Source of the DNA: DATFRY01 sp035489015
GTDB taxonomy: Bacteria > Myxococcota_A > Polyangia > Haliangiales > Haliangiaceae
Reading direction: 5' to 3'
NCBI GenBank assembly: GCA_035489015.1
Contig: DATHKR010000099.1
Span: forward strand, 38,073 to 102,072
DNA: 64,000 nucleotides
The first letter of the stretch is position 1, and the number at the start of each line of letters is the position of its first letter. Shown piece after piece: positions 36,390 through 45,874 of the stretch. A model generated the notes under the pieces. It did no database searches. It saw nothing but the letters and a program-made list of their open reading frames with translations, and was not told the origin of the DNA. The position numbers and the translations under genes are program-made.

Positions 36390-36932
36390 TCAGCCGGCTG
36401 GCTTGCGCCGGTAGTCGATCTTCTGGCCGTTGACCGAGAGGTCGACCATCAGGCCGCCGCGCGGCATGACGTAGACCGCCACGCCCTTCTCGAACTGGGC
36501 GGAGCCGGCGGCGCCGGTGGTGAGCGCGACCGCCGAGATGTCGGCGCCGAGGTCGAGGTTGTCGCTCTTCAGCCGCTCGAGCGCCTTGTGGTCGCGCAGC
36601 ACGATGAGCTCGGCGAAGGTCTGGCCGCCGAGCTGCGCGCCGATCGAGGCCTGACTCAGCTCCACGTAGCCGACCGGGCGACCGTGCTGGTAGACGACAC
36701 CGTGCCCGTAGGCGCCCCCGACGATGGCGCCGCCCTTGCCGATCTCCGGGAAGACCGCGTAGCCGGCCGACCGGCTCAGGATCTCGTCCAGGCGCGCGTC
36801 GCGCGCCTTCATCGTGGTGAGCGCGGCGCTGGCGCGCTGCTCCAGGCCTTTTTGCTCGACCCGGGTCTCCGGCGCCGTCGCGCAGCCGACCGCGCACGCG
36901 AGCGCGGCTCCGATCGTGAGTTGCTTCAACAT
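36390..36932 (-). CDS. SYLF-domain (Ysc84-like lipid-binding) lipoprotein
   Basis: From the ATG at 36932 (GAGGAGGAG just upstream) the protein has 180 residues, with lipobox AVGC at residue 17. The rest is a SYLF/DUF500 domain: LSRSAGYAVFPEIGKGGAIVGG, GYVELSQASIGAQLGGQ and a final YVMPRGGLMVDLSVNGQKI, each shorter piece being diagnostic. SYLF proteins bind phospholipids. In bacteria they are usually periplasmic or outer-membrane lipoproteins of unclear role. The gene lies 87 bp downstream of the WYL regulator on the same strand. Confidence 0.9.
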   Translation of the reverse strand: MLKQLTIGAALACAVGCATAPETRVEQKGLEQRASAALTTMKARDARLDEILSRSAGYAVFPEIGKGGAIVGGAYGHGVVYQHGRPVGYVELSQASIGAQLGGQTFAELIVLRDHKALERLKSDNLDLGADISAVALTTGAAGSAQFEKGVAVYVMPRGGLMVDLSVNGQKIDYRRKPAG

Positions 36933-37019
36933 GGACTCCTCCTCATCGAATCGCTGGTGCGATCGTTTCGATGGATCTCGATGCATCAGCCGTACCCGAC
37001 GAGGTTCACCGCGCGCGGT

Positions 37020-37706
37020 TCATGGATCGCGCGGGCGATGAGCCTGAGCCCGACTCTGCCGCAGCGGCGGCCAGCGCGGCGCGGCGGCGGCGCGCTCGAT
37101 CCGGTCGAGGCGGAAGCGGCGCCGCTCGCCCCGGGTCAGATCGTCGCACTCGAGGACGGTGACGGTGCGCTCCATCAGCACCGACACGATCCGCACCTGG
37201 CGGTCGGTGACCTCGCCGCTGGCGCTGCGGTAGCGGATGAACACCGGCTGTCGCTCGAACCAGGCCTCCTCGATCGGCGCGCGGATCGCCGGCGGGGAGG
37301 GCAGGGCGGGCACGCCGACGAAGTGGAGCTGCCTGGCGACGTCGGCCAGCTCGCGCTGGGCCGAGCCCGAGAGCGCGCCGCGCACCTTGTCGAGCGCGCC
37401 GGCCAGGGTCTCGGCGAACGGGACCAGCCGCATCTGGATCGCCCAGCCACCCACGGAGAGGAGGAGGGCGGCCTCGCGCGCGGTCAGGTTCACCGGCGGC
37501 AGGGTGTAGTGCTTCTCCAGGGCGTAGCCGCCGCCGCGGCCGCGGTCGGCGCGGACCGGCAGCGACGCCTCGCGCAGCGCATCGAGGTCGCGGTAGATGG
37601 TCCGCAGGGTCACCTCGAACCGGTCGGCCAGCGCCTGGGCGGTGACCCCGGAGCGGCGCCCGCGCAGGTACTCGGTGATGGCGAACAGGCGGGCCTGGCG
37701 TCGCAC
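37020..37706 (-). CDS. YafY-type HTH/WYL-domain transcriptional regulator
   Basis: The GTG at 37706 gives 228 residues starting RRQARLFAITEYLRGRR. Residues 1-60 form an HTH_11 domain (LADRFEVTLRTIYRDLDALR) with the wing GRGGGYAL. The C-terminal half is a WYL-like domain (QPVFIRYRSASGEVTDRQV), and the tail is Arg/Pro-rich. An ATG-like start at 37733 in the same frame would lie inside the palindrome. It is divergent from the VOC gene, and the palindrome at 37717-37732 directly precedes its start, suggesting autoregulation and control of that gene. Confidence 0.9.
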   Translation of the reverse strand: MRRQARLFAITEYLRGRRSGVTAQALADRFEVTLRTIYRDLDALREASLPVRADRGRGGGYALEKHYTLPPVNLTAREAALLLSVGGWAIQMRLVPFAETLAGALDKVRGALSGSAQRELADVARQLHFVGVPALPSPPAIRAPIEEAWFERQPVFIRYRSASGEVTDRQVRIVSVLMERTVTVLECDDLTRGERRRFRLDRIERAAAAPRWPPLRQSRAQAHRPRDP

Positions 37707-37716
37707 CAAACAAACC

Positions 37717-37732
37717 TGACACAAGGCTGTCA
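37717..37732. promoter_or_regulatory. Operator-like inverted repeat TGACA-N6-TGTCA
   Basis: TGACA (37717-37721) and TGTCA (37728-37732) form a perfect 5+5 inverted repeat in the gap between the WYL and VOC genes. On the minus strand its outer half belongs to a TTGACA -35 hexamer for the WYL gene. A regulator bound here would act on both genes. The imperfect ACCAGGCATACCTGG lies next to it. Confidence 0.5.
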
Positions 37733-37795
37733 ATTCGACCAGGCATACCTGGGACAGCGCTGCGATCCAGCCGCGCCGAAACGGAGACGACGGAC

Positions 37796-38164
37796 ATGGC
37801 CAACGCGATCAACTGGTTCGAGATCCCGGTCGACGACCTCGACCGCGCCACGCGCTTCTACGAGGCGCTGCTGGGCGAGAAGCTGAAGCGGGAGACATTC
37901 GCCGGGACGCCGATGGCGATCTTCGCCCGGGCCAGCGCTGCCGACGCGATCGGCGCGCTCACCCGGCAGGAGCACCGCCGGCCGAGCGGCGACGGCAGCC
38001 TGGTCTACCTGAACGCCGCGGGCAAGATCGACGGCTGCCTCGAGCGCGCGGCCGGCGCCGGCGGACAGGTGCTCCTGGGCAAGACCGAGGTCGGCGAGGC
38101 CGGCTGCATCGCGCTGGTCCGCGACAGCGAGGGGAACACGGTGGGGCTCCACGCCCCCCGATGA
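37796..38164 (+). CDS. VOC-family (glyoxalase/bleomycin-resistance-like) protein
   Basis: The 122-residue protein has the two beta-alpha-beta-beta-beta units of the VOC fold: NWFEIPVDDLDRATRFYEAL at the start (one of the most typical VOC openings) and GCIALVRDSEGNTVGLHAP at the end. The usual metal ligands are only partly evident, so it may be a binding protein or an isomerase. Such genes are often regulated by a divergent YafY-type regulator, as here. Confidence 0.92.
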   Translation: MANAINWFEIPVDDLDRATRFYEALLGEKLKRETFAGTPMAIFARASAADAIGALTRQEHRRPSGDGSLVYLNAAGKIDGCLERAAGAGGQVLLGKTEVGEAGCIALVRDSEGNTVGLHAPR

Positions 38165-38177
38165 GACCCGCCGGCGC

Positions 38178-39587
38178 TCAGCCCTCGGCGGCGGCCAGCA
38201 CCGGCCGGAAGCCGTCGAGGTCCGGCGAGCGATCGCGCGCGATGCGGTAGCGGTTGAGGATGCGCTGGGTGGCGGCGCGCGCGACGTCGCTGTCGAGCAC
38301 GATGACGCCGTCGCTCGACGTCTTGATCTCGATGAGGCCGCGGCTCGACTCCAGCTCGCGGACGAAGTCGATCATGTCGCGCGGCATGCGCCCATTCACC
38401 GCCATGACCGACTCGCTATACAGGTGCTCGTAGCCGACATTGATCTCGTCGGCGAGCACCTGGGTCAGGATGACCACCTCCTGCCGCTCCGGCGTGCGGT
38501 TGCCGGAGTAGTAGAGGTGGAGGAACTCCTTGGGCGCCTTGTCCCACCAGTTGTCCCAGGTGCCGAGGAAGTCGCGCGACAGCACCTGGAAGACCAGGCC
38601 GCCGCAGATGTAGTAGGTCGGCGAGCGGTCGTACTGGCTGCGCGGCACCAGCTGGGCCGGCGGCGCGAGCAGGACGGTCAGCTTGCGCCGCGCCCCCTTG
38701 CGCAGGACCACCACGTCGATCGGATCGCCGACCACGCTCCAGCCGAGCATGACGTCGTAGCGGGTGCGGTAGCGGCCGCGGAACTTCACCGTCGAGTTCA
38801 CCGAGATCTTGTGACCGGAGATCTCGAGGATGGCGTCGCCCGGCTCGATCACGCCCCAGCACGACCCGCCGTAGTCGACCGACAGGACCAGGACGCCCCC
38901 CTCGCCGTCGGCCAGCCCGACTCGCTTGCGCAGCGAGCGGTTCTCGATCCCCTGGGTGGTGACGCCGAGGGCGGGGATGCGCAGATCCGGGTTCTTCTCG
39001 ATCGAGGCCAGGAAGTGGCGGATGATCGGGGCCGGCACCATCTCGCCGATGTTCTCGGCGTTCTCCAGCTTCTGGAAGGCGATGCCGACCACCGCGCCGG
39101 CCTTGAAGACCGGGCCGCCGCTGTTGCCCTTGTTGATCGCGGCGTCGACCGTCACCGCGAGCAGGTGGCGCTGGCTGTGGCTGTAGCGCTGGACCTCGAT
39201 GCGCGACACCACACCCTCGGTGATGGAAACTTCCTCACCGCCGACCGGGAAGCCGACCACCGCGACCCGGTCGCGCAGGTCGGGCAGCTCGCCCACCTTG
39301 GCCGGCTCGATGCCCTCGAGGAAGTGGCGGTCGTCGACGCCGATGAGGGCGAGGTCGCAGTCGTGGCAGACGCCGATGACGCGGGCGACCGCCTTGTCGG
39401 GATCGGAGATCTTCTGCACCTGGACGAAGGTGCTGTTGGCGACGACGTGGGCGCCGGTCAGGATGCGACCGGGCGCGATGACCACGCCGGAGCCGGTGCT
39501 CGACTGCGGCACCTGAGCCTGCCAGGGCGAGTCGAAGTCGGGATCCTGGGTGGTGGCGTAGATGCGGACGACGGACAGATAGGACAT
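38178..39587 (-). CDS. Deg/HtrA-like serine protease with PDZ domains, without signal peptide
   Basis: The 469-residue product starts directly with SYLSVVRIYATTQD and has no signal peptide. The trypsin-like triad is intact: His in LTGAHVV (about residue 47), Asp in CHDCDLALIGV (about 78) and Ser in INKGNSGGPVF (about 155). At least one PDZ region follows (GGVLVLSVDYGG, PGDAILEISGHKISV), with a long C-terminal part containing VNGRMPRDMIDFVRELE. This layout resembles the chloroplast/nuclear Deg9/Deg10 group rather than periplasmic DegP. It should be cytoplasmic. It follows the kinase gene by 66 bp and may form an operon with it. Confidence 0.92.
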   Translation of the reverse strand: MSYLSVVRIYATTQDPDFDSPWQAQVPQSSTGSGVVIAPGRILTGAHVVANSTFVQVQKISDPDKAVARVIGVCHDCDLALIGVDDRHFLEGIEPAKVGELPDLRDRVAVVGFPVGGEEVSITEGVVSRIEVQRYSHSQRHLLAVTVDAAINKGNSGGPVFKAGAVVGIAFQKLENAENIGEMVPAPIIRHFLASIEKNPDLRIPALGVTTQGIENRSLRKRVGLADGEGGVLVLSVDYGGSCWGVIEPGDAILEISGHKISVNSTVKFRGRYRTRYDVMLGWSVVGDPIDVVVLRKGARRKLTVLLAPPAQLVPRSQYDRSPTYYICGGLVFQVLSRDFLGTWDNWWDKAPKEFLHLYYSGNRTPERQEVVILTQVLADEINVGYEHLYSESVMAVNGRMPRDMIDFVRELESSRGLIEIKTSSDGVIVLDSDVARAATQRILNRYRIARDRSPDLDGFRPVLAAAEG

Positions 39588-39653
39588 CGGACCCTTCCAT
39601 CCTATCCCAGACCGCGGGCCGGTGCCGCGCCGCGGACGCCGATTGCCGGTCGC

Positions 39654-40940
39654 TCAGCGACGCCGCTTCTGGTCCGGCGCGCGGTCGACTTCGGGGCCGA
39701 GGTCGCCGTCGGCGTCGACCGCGGTCACCTCGGGATGAGACCAGAGCAGGGTGTCCGCGCCGGTGTCCTCGCTCGCGCCGTCGCCGCTCGCGCCGTCGCC
39801 GTTTGCGCCGCTGCCGCTGCCGATGCTGGCGCTCGCGCCCGGATCGCGCGGTCGGGTGAACGGACCGCGCAGGCGGGTGGTCGGCTGGGTCGGCGCGACG
39901 TCACCCGGCAGCGGCGTGAGCGGGCCCATCGCGATCGCCACGCCGGGCGGCGTGGCCAGGAGCTGGCGGCGCGACTCGAGCTCTCCCTGGAACTCGGCCT
40001 GCACGCCGGCGCCGATCGCGTGCACCGACATCGGGCCACCCAGCCCGCGGATCGACGCGGCCAGCGCCTCGCCGAACGCGCGCGCGCTGTCGAAGCGGCG
40101 GTTGCGGTCGCGGGCGAGCGCGTGCTCGAGCACCGAGACCAGGTTGGGCGGCAGATCCGAGCGCCACTCGGACGCGGTCGGGATCGGCTCCTTGACCACC
40201 GCCTTGAACACCTCGAGGCGGCTCTTCCGGCGGAACAGGCGCCGCCCGGTCAGGAGCTCGAACAGGACGATGCCGAGCGAGAAGACGTCGGAGCGGCGGT
40301 CGAGCTTCTCGCCGCGCAGCTGCTCCGGCGACATGTACGAGAACTTGCCGCGGATCTGTCCGGTCAGCGTCTTGACCAGCGAATCGCGCGATTTGGAGAT
40401 GCCGAAGTCGAGCACCTTGACCACGCCGTCGATGGTCACCAGCAGGTTGGGGGGCGAGATGTCGCGGTGGATGATCTGGTACGGCTGGCCGCGCTCGTCG
40501 GCCACGTCGTGCGCGTAGTGCAGCCCCTCGCACGCCTGCTGCGCGATGCCGACCAGGAACGGGATCGGCAGCGCGGTCGGGTGCGACAGCGCCTTGACCA
40601 GCAGGCTCGAGACCGGGACGCCCTCGAGGAACTCGAGGACCATGAAGTAGTCGCCGCCCGCGGTGGAGAGCTCGTTCACCTGGCAGATGTTCGGGTGCCG
40701 GAGCAGCGACGCGGTCCGCGCCTCCTCCAGGAACAGGTCGACGAACTCGCGGTGGGTGGTCAGCTCCGGGCGCATCCGCTTGATCGCGAAGTACTTGCTG
40801 AAGCCGGCCGGTCCGTCGAGGCGGGCGAGCAGCACCTCGGCCATGCCGCCGGTGCCCAGCCGGGCCAGCAGCCGGTACTTGCCGAGGAACGGCGCGTCCG
40901 GGTCCACCTCCGGCGCCGACTGCCAGTCCATGCCCGCCAT
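39654..40940 (-). CDS. Hanks-type serine/threonine protein kinase
   Basis: The 428-residue protein has a full kinase domain at about residues 22-290: P-loop LGTGGMAEVLLA, VAIK-like FAIKRM, catalytic HRDISPPN, DFGISKS, APE-like MSPEQLRGEK and SDVFSLGIVLFELLTGR. The catalytic loop HRDIS in place of HRDLK is the usual myxobacterial variant. The C-terminal 110 residues are low complexity (Gly/Ser/Asp/Ala) with no TM helix, so it is soluble. Alternative start Met4 is possible. The Deg-like protease downstream may be a functional partner, by context only. Confidence 0.95.
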   Translation of the reverse strand: MAGMDWQSAPEVDPDAPFLGKYRLLARLGTGGMAEVLLARLDGPAGFSKYFAIKRMRPELTTHREFVDLFLEEARTASLLRHPNICQVNELSTAGGDYFMVLEFLEGVPVSSLLVKALSHPTALPIPFLVGIAQQACEGLHYAHDVADERGQPYQIIHRDISPPNLLVTIDGVVKVLDFGISKSRDSLVKTLTGQIRGKFSYMSPEQLRGEKLDRRSDVFSLGIVLFELLTGRRLFRRKSRLEVFKAVVKEPIPTASEWRSDLPPNLVSVLEHALARDRNRRFDSARAFGEALAASIRGLGGPMSVHAIGAGVQAEFQGELESRRQLLATPPGVAIAMGPLTPLPGDVAPTQPTTRLRGPFTRPRDPGASASIGSGSGANGDGASGDGASEDTGADTLLWSHPEVTAVDADGDLGPEVDRAPDQKRRR

Positions 40941-41044
40941 GATAGCAGAGCGGGTCGGGCCCGAGCGGCCTGTGGGCGGGAGGGGTGCAGTGAGGGTTCT
41001 CGACGGCAGCTGGTGATGTGCGGCGGGGCGGGATACAACGGACC

Positions 41045-41854
41045 ATGGCGCGCGGCAGGCGGCTCGTTCGACTGGGTGTCGGGCTGGCGGTGGCGTACGC
41101 GCTCCTGCTCTCGATCGGCGGCGCTGTCCTCGGCGGGGTGGTGGAGGGCCGCGCGCGCGATCGACTCGCGAGCGCGCTCGGCGCGGAGGTCGAGATCGAG
41201 TCGTCGTCGCTCGGCCTGTGGCGCGGGCAGCTCGTGCTCGAGGGCGTGGTCGCCCGCCGCGCGGAGGGCGGGCTGGCGCTGCAGGTGGGGTCGATCGACG
41301 CCGACCTGGCCGGCTGGGGCGCGGTGCTGTTCGACCGCGACCTGCGGCGGGTCACCGTGCGAGGCCTGCGGCTCGAGCTGTCGGCGCGGGCGCTGGTCGA
41401 CCTGGCCCGGCGGGAGCGGCGAGAGCGGCGGCCGATCGCGGTCGAGCGGCTGATCGTGGAGGACGCGGTGGTCGCGGTGGCGCCGAGCGCGCTCATGCCC
41501 GGGCTCGGTCGCGTGGAGGCGCGGGTCGCGCGCGCCGAGACCGCGCCGGTCGAGGTATCGGGGGCGCTGTCGTGGATCACCGGGCTCACCCAGCTGGCCG
41601 GCGAGGTGTCGGCGCCGGGCGGCGTCGCCGTCGGTGTGACCTACCAGCCGGGCGCGCTGTCGCTGCGCGCGCGCTGGGTGGCGGAGGGCGGCGTCTCGGT
41701 GCCGTTCCGCATGCCGCGGCTCGATCCGGGCGCCGACGAGATCGATCAGCTGCGCGCTCTGGCCGCCGAGGGGATGCGCGCGGCCGGCTCGCTCATGACC
41801 GGCGAGGCCGCGGCGGCGGCGGCGCGGCGGGTGCTCGAGGCGCTGATGGATTGA
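41045..41854 (+). CDS. Membrane-anchored AsmA-like protein (uncharacterised)
   Basis: From the ATG at 41045 the product is 269 residues: a basic N-terminus, one TM helix (VRLGVGLAVAYALLLSIGGAV, about residues 8-28), then periplasmic beta-rich sequence with alternating hydrophobic residues (VEIESSSLGLWRGQLVLEGV). This matches the first repeat of AsmA/DUF748 proteins, which are involved in envelope lipid handling. The last 45 residues are helical and Ala-rich. TACAAC ends 5 nt before the ATG, suggesting a leaderless transcript. Its 3' end overlaps menE by 62 bp tail to tail. No function can be assigned. Confidence 0.7.
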   Translation: MARGRRLVRLGVGLAVAYALLLSIGGAVLGGVVEGRARDRLASALGAEVEIESSSLGLWRGQLVLEGVVARRAEGGLALQVGSIDADLAGWGAVLFDRDLRRVTVRGLRLELSARALVDLARRERRERRPIAVERLIVEDAVVAVAPSALMPGLGRVEARVARAETAPVEVSGALSWITGLTQLAGEVSAPGGVAVGVTYQPGALSLRARWVAEGGVSVPFRMPRLDPGADEIDQLRALAAEGMRAAGSLMTGEAAAAAARRVLEALMD

Positions 41855-43115
41855 GCTCGGCGGTGGCGCGGCGGGCGGTCTCCGCGCGGTCGACCTTGCC
41901 GGTCGGACCGAGCGGCAGCTCGGCGAGCCACGCGATCTGGCGCGGTCGCTCGTGGCGCGCGAGTCGATCCGCGAGGGCGGCGGCGAGGGCGGCGGCGAGC
42001 TCGGCGTCCGGCCGACGACCGGGGCCGGCGACCAGGGCGGCGGCGACCAGCTGGCCCCAGGCCGGATCGGGCATCGCGAAGACGACCGCCGCGGCGATGC
42101 CCGGCACCGACTCGAGCACCGCCTCGACCGCCGATGGATCGATCTTCTCACCGCCCGACACGATGACGTCGTCGGCGCGGCCGATCACGCGCAGGTGGCC
42201 GGCCTGGTCGAACGCGCCGCGATCGGCGGTGACCAGCCAGCCGTCGCGATCGACCGCGGGGACGTCGTCGTCGGGCGGGGCGAAGCCGCGCAGGAGCACC
42301 GGGCCGCGCACGGCGATGCGGTCGTCGATCAGCGACAGCTCGATGCCGGGCAGGGTGCGTCCGTCGATCGCGACGTGCGAGCAGGTCTCGGTCATCCCGT
42401 AGGTGGTGTGCACGGTGAGGCCGCGGCCGGCGGCGCGGGCCAGGAGCGCGGCCGACGCGGGCGCCCCGCCGAGCAGAATGGCGCGCAGGTGATCGGGCGG
42501 GCGCCAGGCCGGCTCGAGGTCGAGCAGGCGGATCAGCATGGTCGGCACCAGCGACGCCAGGGTGACGCGGTCGCGCGCGATCTGGCCGGCGACCGCGGCC
42601 GGCTCGAAGCGCGGCGACGGATCGGCCAGCACCGCGGCGCGCCGCGCCCACAGGCAGCGGGTCAGGACCGACAGGCCGCCGATGTGAGACAGCGGCAAGC
42701 AGGCCAGCCAGCGGTCGTCGTCGCGCCAGCCCAGCACCGACGCGCCCGCCTCGGCGCTGGCGGCGAAGGCGGCGCGATCGAGCATCGCGCACCGTCGGCG
42801 CCCGGTCGATCCGGACGTGTAGACCAGCGCGGCGACCTGGTCCGGCACGCGCGCGGGGAGCGCGGCGCGGAGCGCGGCGGCCTCGGCATCGGGCAGCGCC
42901 GGCAGGAGCGCGACCGGCGCCCCGCGCATCGCCGCGGCCAGCAGCGCGGAGACGTCGCGCAGGGTGAGGGCGGGGCGGATCGCGAACGGGCGCCCGCGCT
43001 CGAGCGGAGGGAGCTCGGCGGCGCGGCGCGCGGCCAGGCGGGCGAGCGCGGCGAACGTGTGAGCCTCGCCGCCGGCGACGAGGGCGGTGCGCCCGGCGGT
43101 CATCGCGTCGGTCAT
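41793..43115 (-). CDS. menE: o-Succinylbenzoate-CoA ligase (MenE)
   Basis: The 440-residue protein is an adenylate-forming enzyme: the P-loop reads YTSGSTGRRR (about residue 100; the usual Lys is replaced), LPLSHIGGLSVL follows, then TYGMTETCS (about 245), DGWLVTADRG (about 300), and the catalytic C-terminal Lys in LPLGPTGKVDR. MenE activates o-succinylbenzoate to its CoA ester. It is the last gene of the menaquinone operon; its ATG overlaps the menC stop (ATGA). The Pro/Arg-rich tail overlaps the converging gene. Confidence 0.93.
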   Translation of the reverse strand: MTDAMTAGRTALVAGGEAHTFAALARLAARRAAELPPLERGRPFAIRPALTLRDVSALLAAAMRGAPVALLPALPDAEAAALRAALPARVPDQVAALVYTSGSTGRRRCAMLDRAAFAASAEAGASVLGWRDDDRWLACLPLSHIGGLSVLTRCLWARRAAVLADPSPRFEPAAVAGQIARDRVTLASLVPTMLIRLLDLEPAWRPPDHLRAILLGGAPASAALLARAAGRGLTVHTTYGMTETCSHVAIDGRTLPGIELSLIDDRIAVRGPVLLRGFAPPDDDVPAVDRDGWLVTADRGAFDQAGHLRVIGRADDVIVSGGEKIDPSAVEAVLESVPGIAAAVVFAMPDPAWGQLVAAALVAGPGRRPDAELAAALAAALADRLARHERPRQIAWLAELPLGPTGKVDRAETARRATAELNPSAPRAPAAPPPPRPRRS

Positions 43116-44190
43116 CGCGGCGGCCGGGGCGCGCCGTGGGGGGCGCAGGCGGCGAGGACCGCGGCCTCGTCGATGCCGAGACCCGGCCGGTGCGATGCCA
43201 GGCTCGCGCCGCCGGCGACCAGCTGGGCGATGCGCGCGCCGGGCACGGCGGCGAGGCCGCGATGGGGGCCGAGCCCGGCCGCGGGATCGCCCGGGCGGGC
43301 CAGGGCGAGCGCGAGCTCGGCGCAGGCGGCCAGCGCGATGGGCCCGTCGAACAGGTGGCTGACCACCGGCACGGCGCCGGCGGCCCGAGCGCGCTCGGCC
43401 CAGGCCCGGGCGGCGGCGAGGCCGCCGAGCAGCGCCGGCTTGAGGACCAGCACGCGGACCAGGCCGCGCTCGAGCGCGAGGCGCGACGCGTCCACCTCGT
43501 CGACCAGGCTCTCGTCGAGGGCGAGGACGACCGGCGAGCCGGCGCCGAGCGCGACCAGATCGGCGGCGGTGGTCGGCTCCTCGACCCAGTCCGGCCCCAG
43601 CTCGGCCAGCCGCGGCAGGTGCTGCTCGCACTCGGCCCGGCTCCAGCGCCGGTTGACGTCGAGGCGGAGGTGGACGCCGCGCGGGATGCGGCGCAGATCG
43701 GCCAGGTCCTGCTCGAGGCGATCGAGCTCGCCGATCTTCACCTTCCAGGTGGTGATGGCGGCCGGCACCTCGGGACCGGCGCCGGTCGGCGGCACCACGG
43801 CGGAGCATGCGAGCTGATGGGCGGGTTCGCCGGCCGGCTCGCCGGTCAGGTCGCGCGCGAGGAGCTCGGCGACCGAGCATCCGATCGCCTGGGCGGCGAG
43901 ATCCACGAGCGCGGTCTCGAGGGCGAAGCGCGCCGCCGGGGTCGCGCCGCCGATGCGCTCGCTCGCGGTCGCCGCGGCGGCCGCGGCGGTCGGGGCCAGC
44001 TCGAGCCGCGGGCCGGCCAGCGCGCGCTCGAGCGCCGCGGCGCACGCGTCGGCGCTCTCGGGCGAGCGACCGACCAGCGGCGATCCCTCGCCCCAGCCGC
44101 TCCGCCCGCCGCGGTCGCGCAGGCGGAGGATGACCGCGCGGTCGCCGGCGCGCAGGACCTCGGCCCTGGCCACCTCGACCGCGCCGGCGC

Positions 44191-44194
<4 letters not shown>
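43112..44194 (-). CDS. menC: o-Succinylbenzoate synthase (MenC)
   Basis: At 360 residues this enolase-superfamily enzyme shows the MenC catalytic set: WKVKIGE (Lys-x-Lys), LRLDVNRRW (metal Asp), WVEEPT (metal Glu), LALDES (metal Asp) and LVLKPALLGG (the second catalytic Lys). It dehydrates SHCHC, the MenH product, to o-succinylbenzoate. It is placed between menA and menE with 4-nt overlaps on both sides. The N-terminal capping domain (GWGEGSPLVGRSPES) is typical. Confidence 0.95.
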
Positions 44195-45090
<896 letters not shown>

Positions 45091-45097
45091 GTCTCTT

Positions 45098-45874
45098 CTA
45101 TCTCTCACCGCGCGACCCGAAGCCCGGCTCGCCTCGCGCACCGTCGAGCGCGCGCGAGAGCTGGTCGGGACGCTCGAGGAGGAGGTTGTGTCCCGCGTCC
45201 GGGATGATGATGGCGCGGCCGCGCGGGATCTCGGCCGCCGCCCACCGGGCCAGCTCGGCATACGTCTCGTCGAGGGAACCGGCCGCCCAGTCGACCGCCA
45301 TCGGCAGCCCGGCCAGGCGCGGCCGCAGGTCCGGCATCGCGCCCAGGCCGAGCGCGCGGACCGCCGCGGCCAGCTGGATCGGATCGTGCGACAGCCGGGC
45401 GCGCCGCTGTTGCTCGAGCACCTCGGCCGGCAGGGCCAGCTGGCTGCGCCACATCGGCTGATCCTCCCACGCCGCGGCGAACGCGGCGATGCCGCCGTCC
45501 TCGAGCAGCGAGCACCAGCGCTGGTCGGCGCTCCGCCGGGCGGCCGCCCGGGCCTCGTCGAGCCCCGGGTGGGCCGAGACGATGGTGAGGCGCGAGACCC
45601 GCGCCGGGAAGCGCGCGGCGACGGCCAGCGCGACCCGCCCGCCCATCGAGTAGCCAGCCAGGTGGATCGGGTCGGCCGGCAGCAGCGCGGCGATCCGGTC
45701 GACCTCGCGCTCGAACGTCCAGCCGGGCGGCACCGGCAGCCCGGGGGCGTGGCCGATGAGCGAGAGCCCGGTCGTGGTCGCTCCGCCGCCGTCGGTGATG
45801 TGGTCCCAGGCGTCGGCGCGGCCGGTGAAGCCGTGGAGCGCGAAGCGCGGCGGGCTGGCGGCGGCGGCGGTCAC
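45098..45874 (-). CDS. menH: SHCHC synthase, alpha/beta hydrolase (MenH)
   Basis: The GTG at 45874 gives 258 residues. The nucleophile Ser lies in LAGYSMGGRVAL (about residue 90), the MenH-type oxyanion region is LHGFTGRADAW (about 15), and the His is in DAGHNLLLERP near the C-terminus. MenH removes pyruvate from SEPHCHC to give SHCHC. It overlaps menD by GTGA and is followed 7 bp later by menA. Confidence 0.92.
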   Translation of the reverse strand: MTAAAASPPRFALHGFTGRADAWDHITDGGGATTTGLSLIGHAPGLPVPPGWTFEREVDRIAALLPADPIHLAGYSMGGRVALAVAARFPARVSRLTIVSAHPGLDEARAAARRSADQRWCSLLEDGGIAAFAAAWEDQPMWRSQLALPAEVLEQQRRARLSHDPIQLAAAVRALGLGAMPDLRPRLAGLPMAVDWAAGSLDETYAELARWAAAEIPRGRAIIIPDAGHNLLLERPDQLSRALDGARGEPGFGSRGER

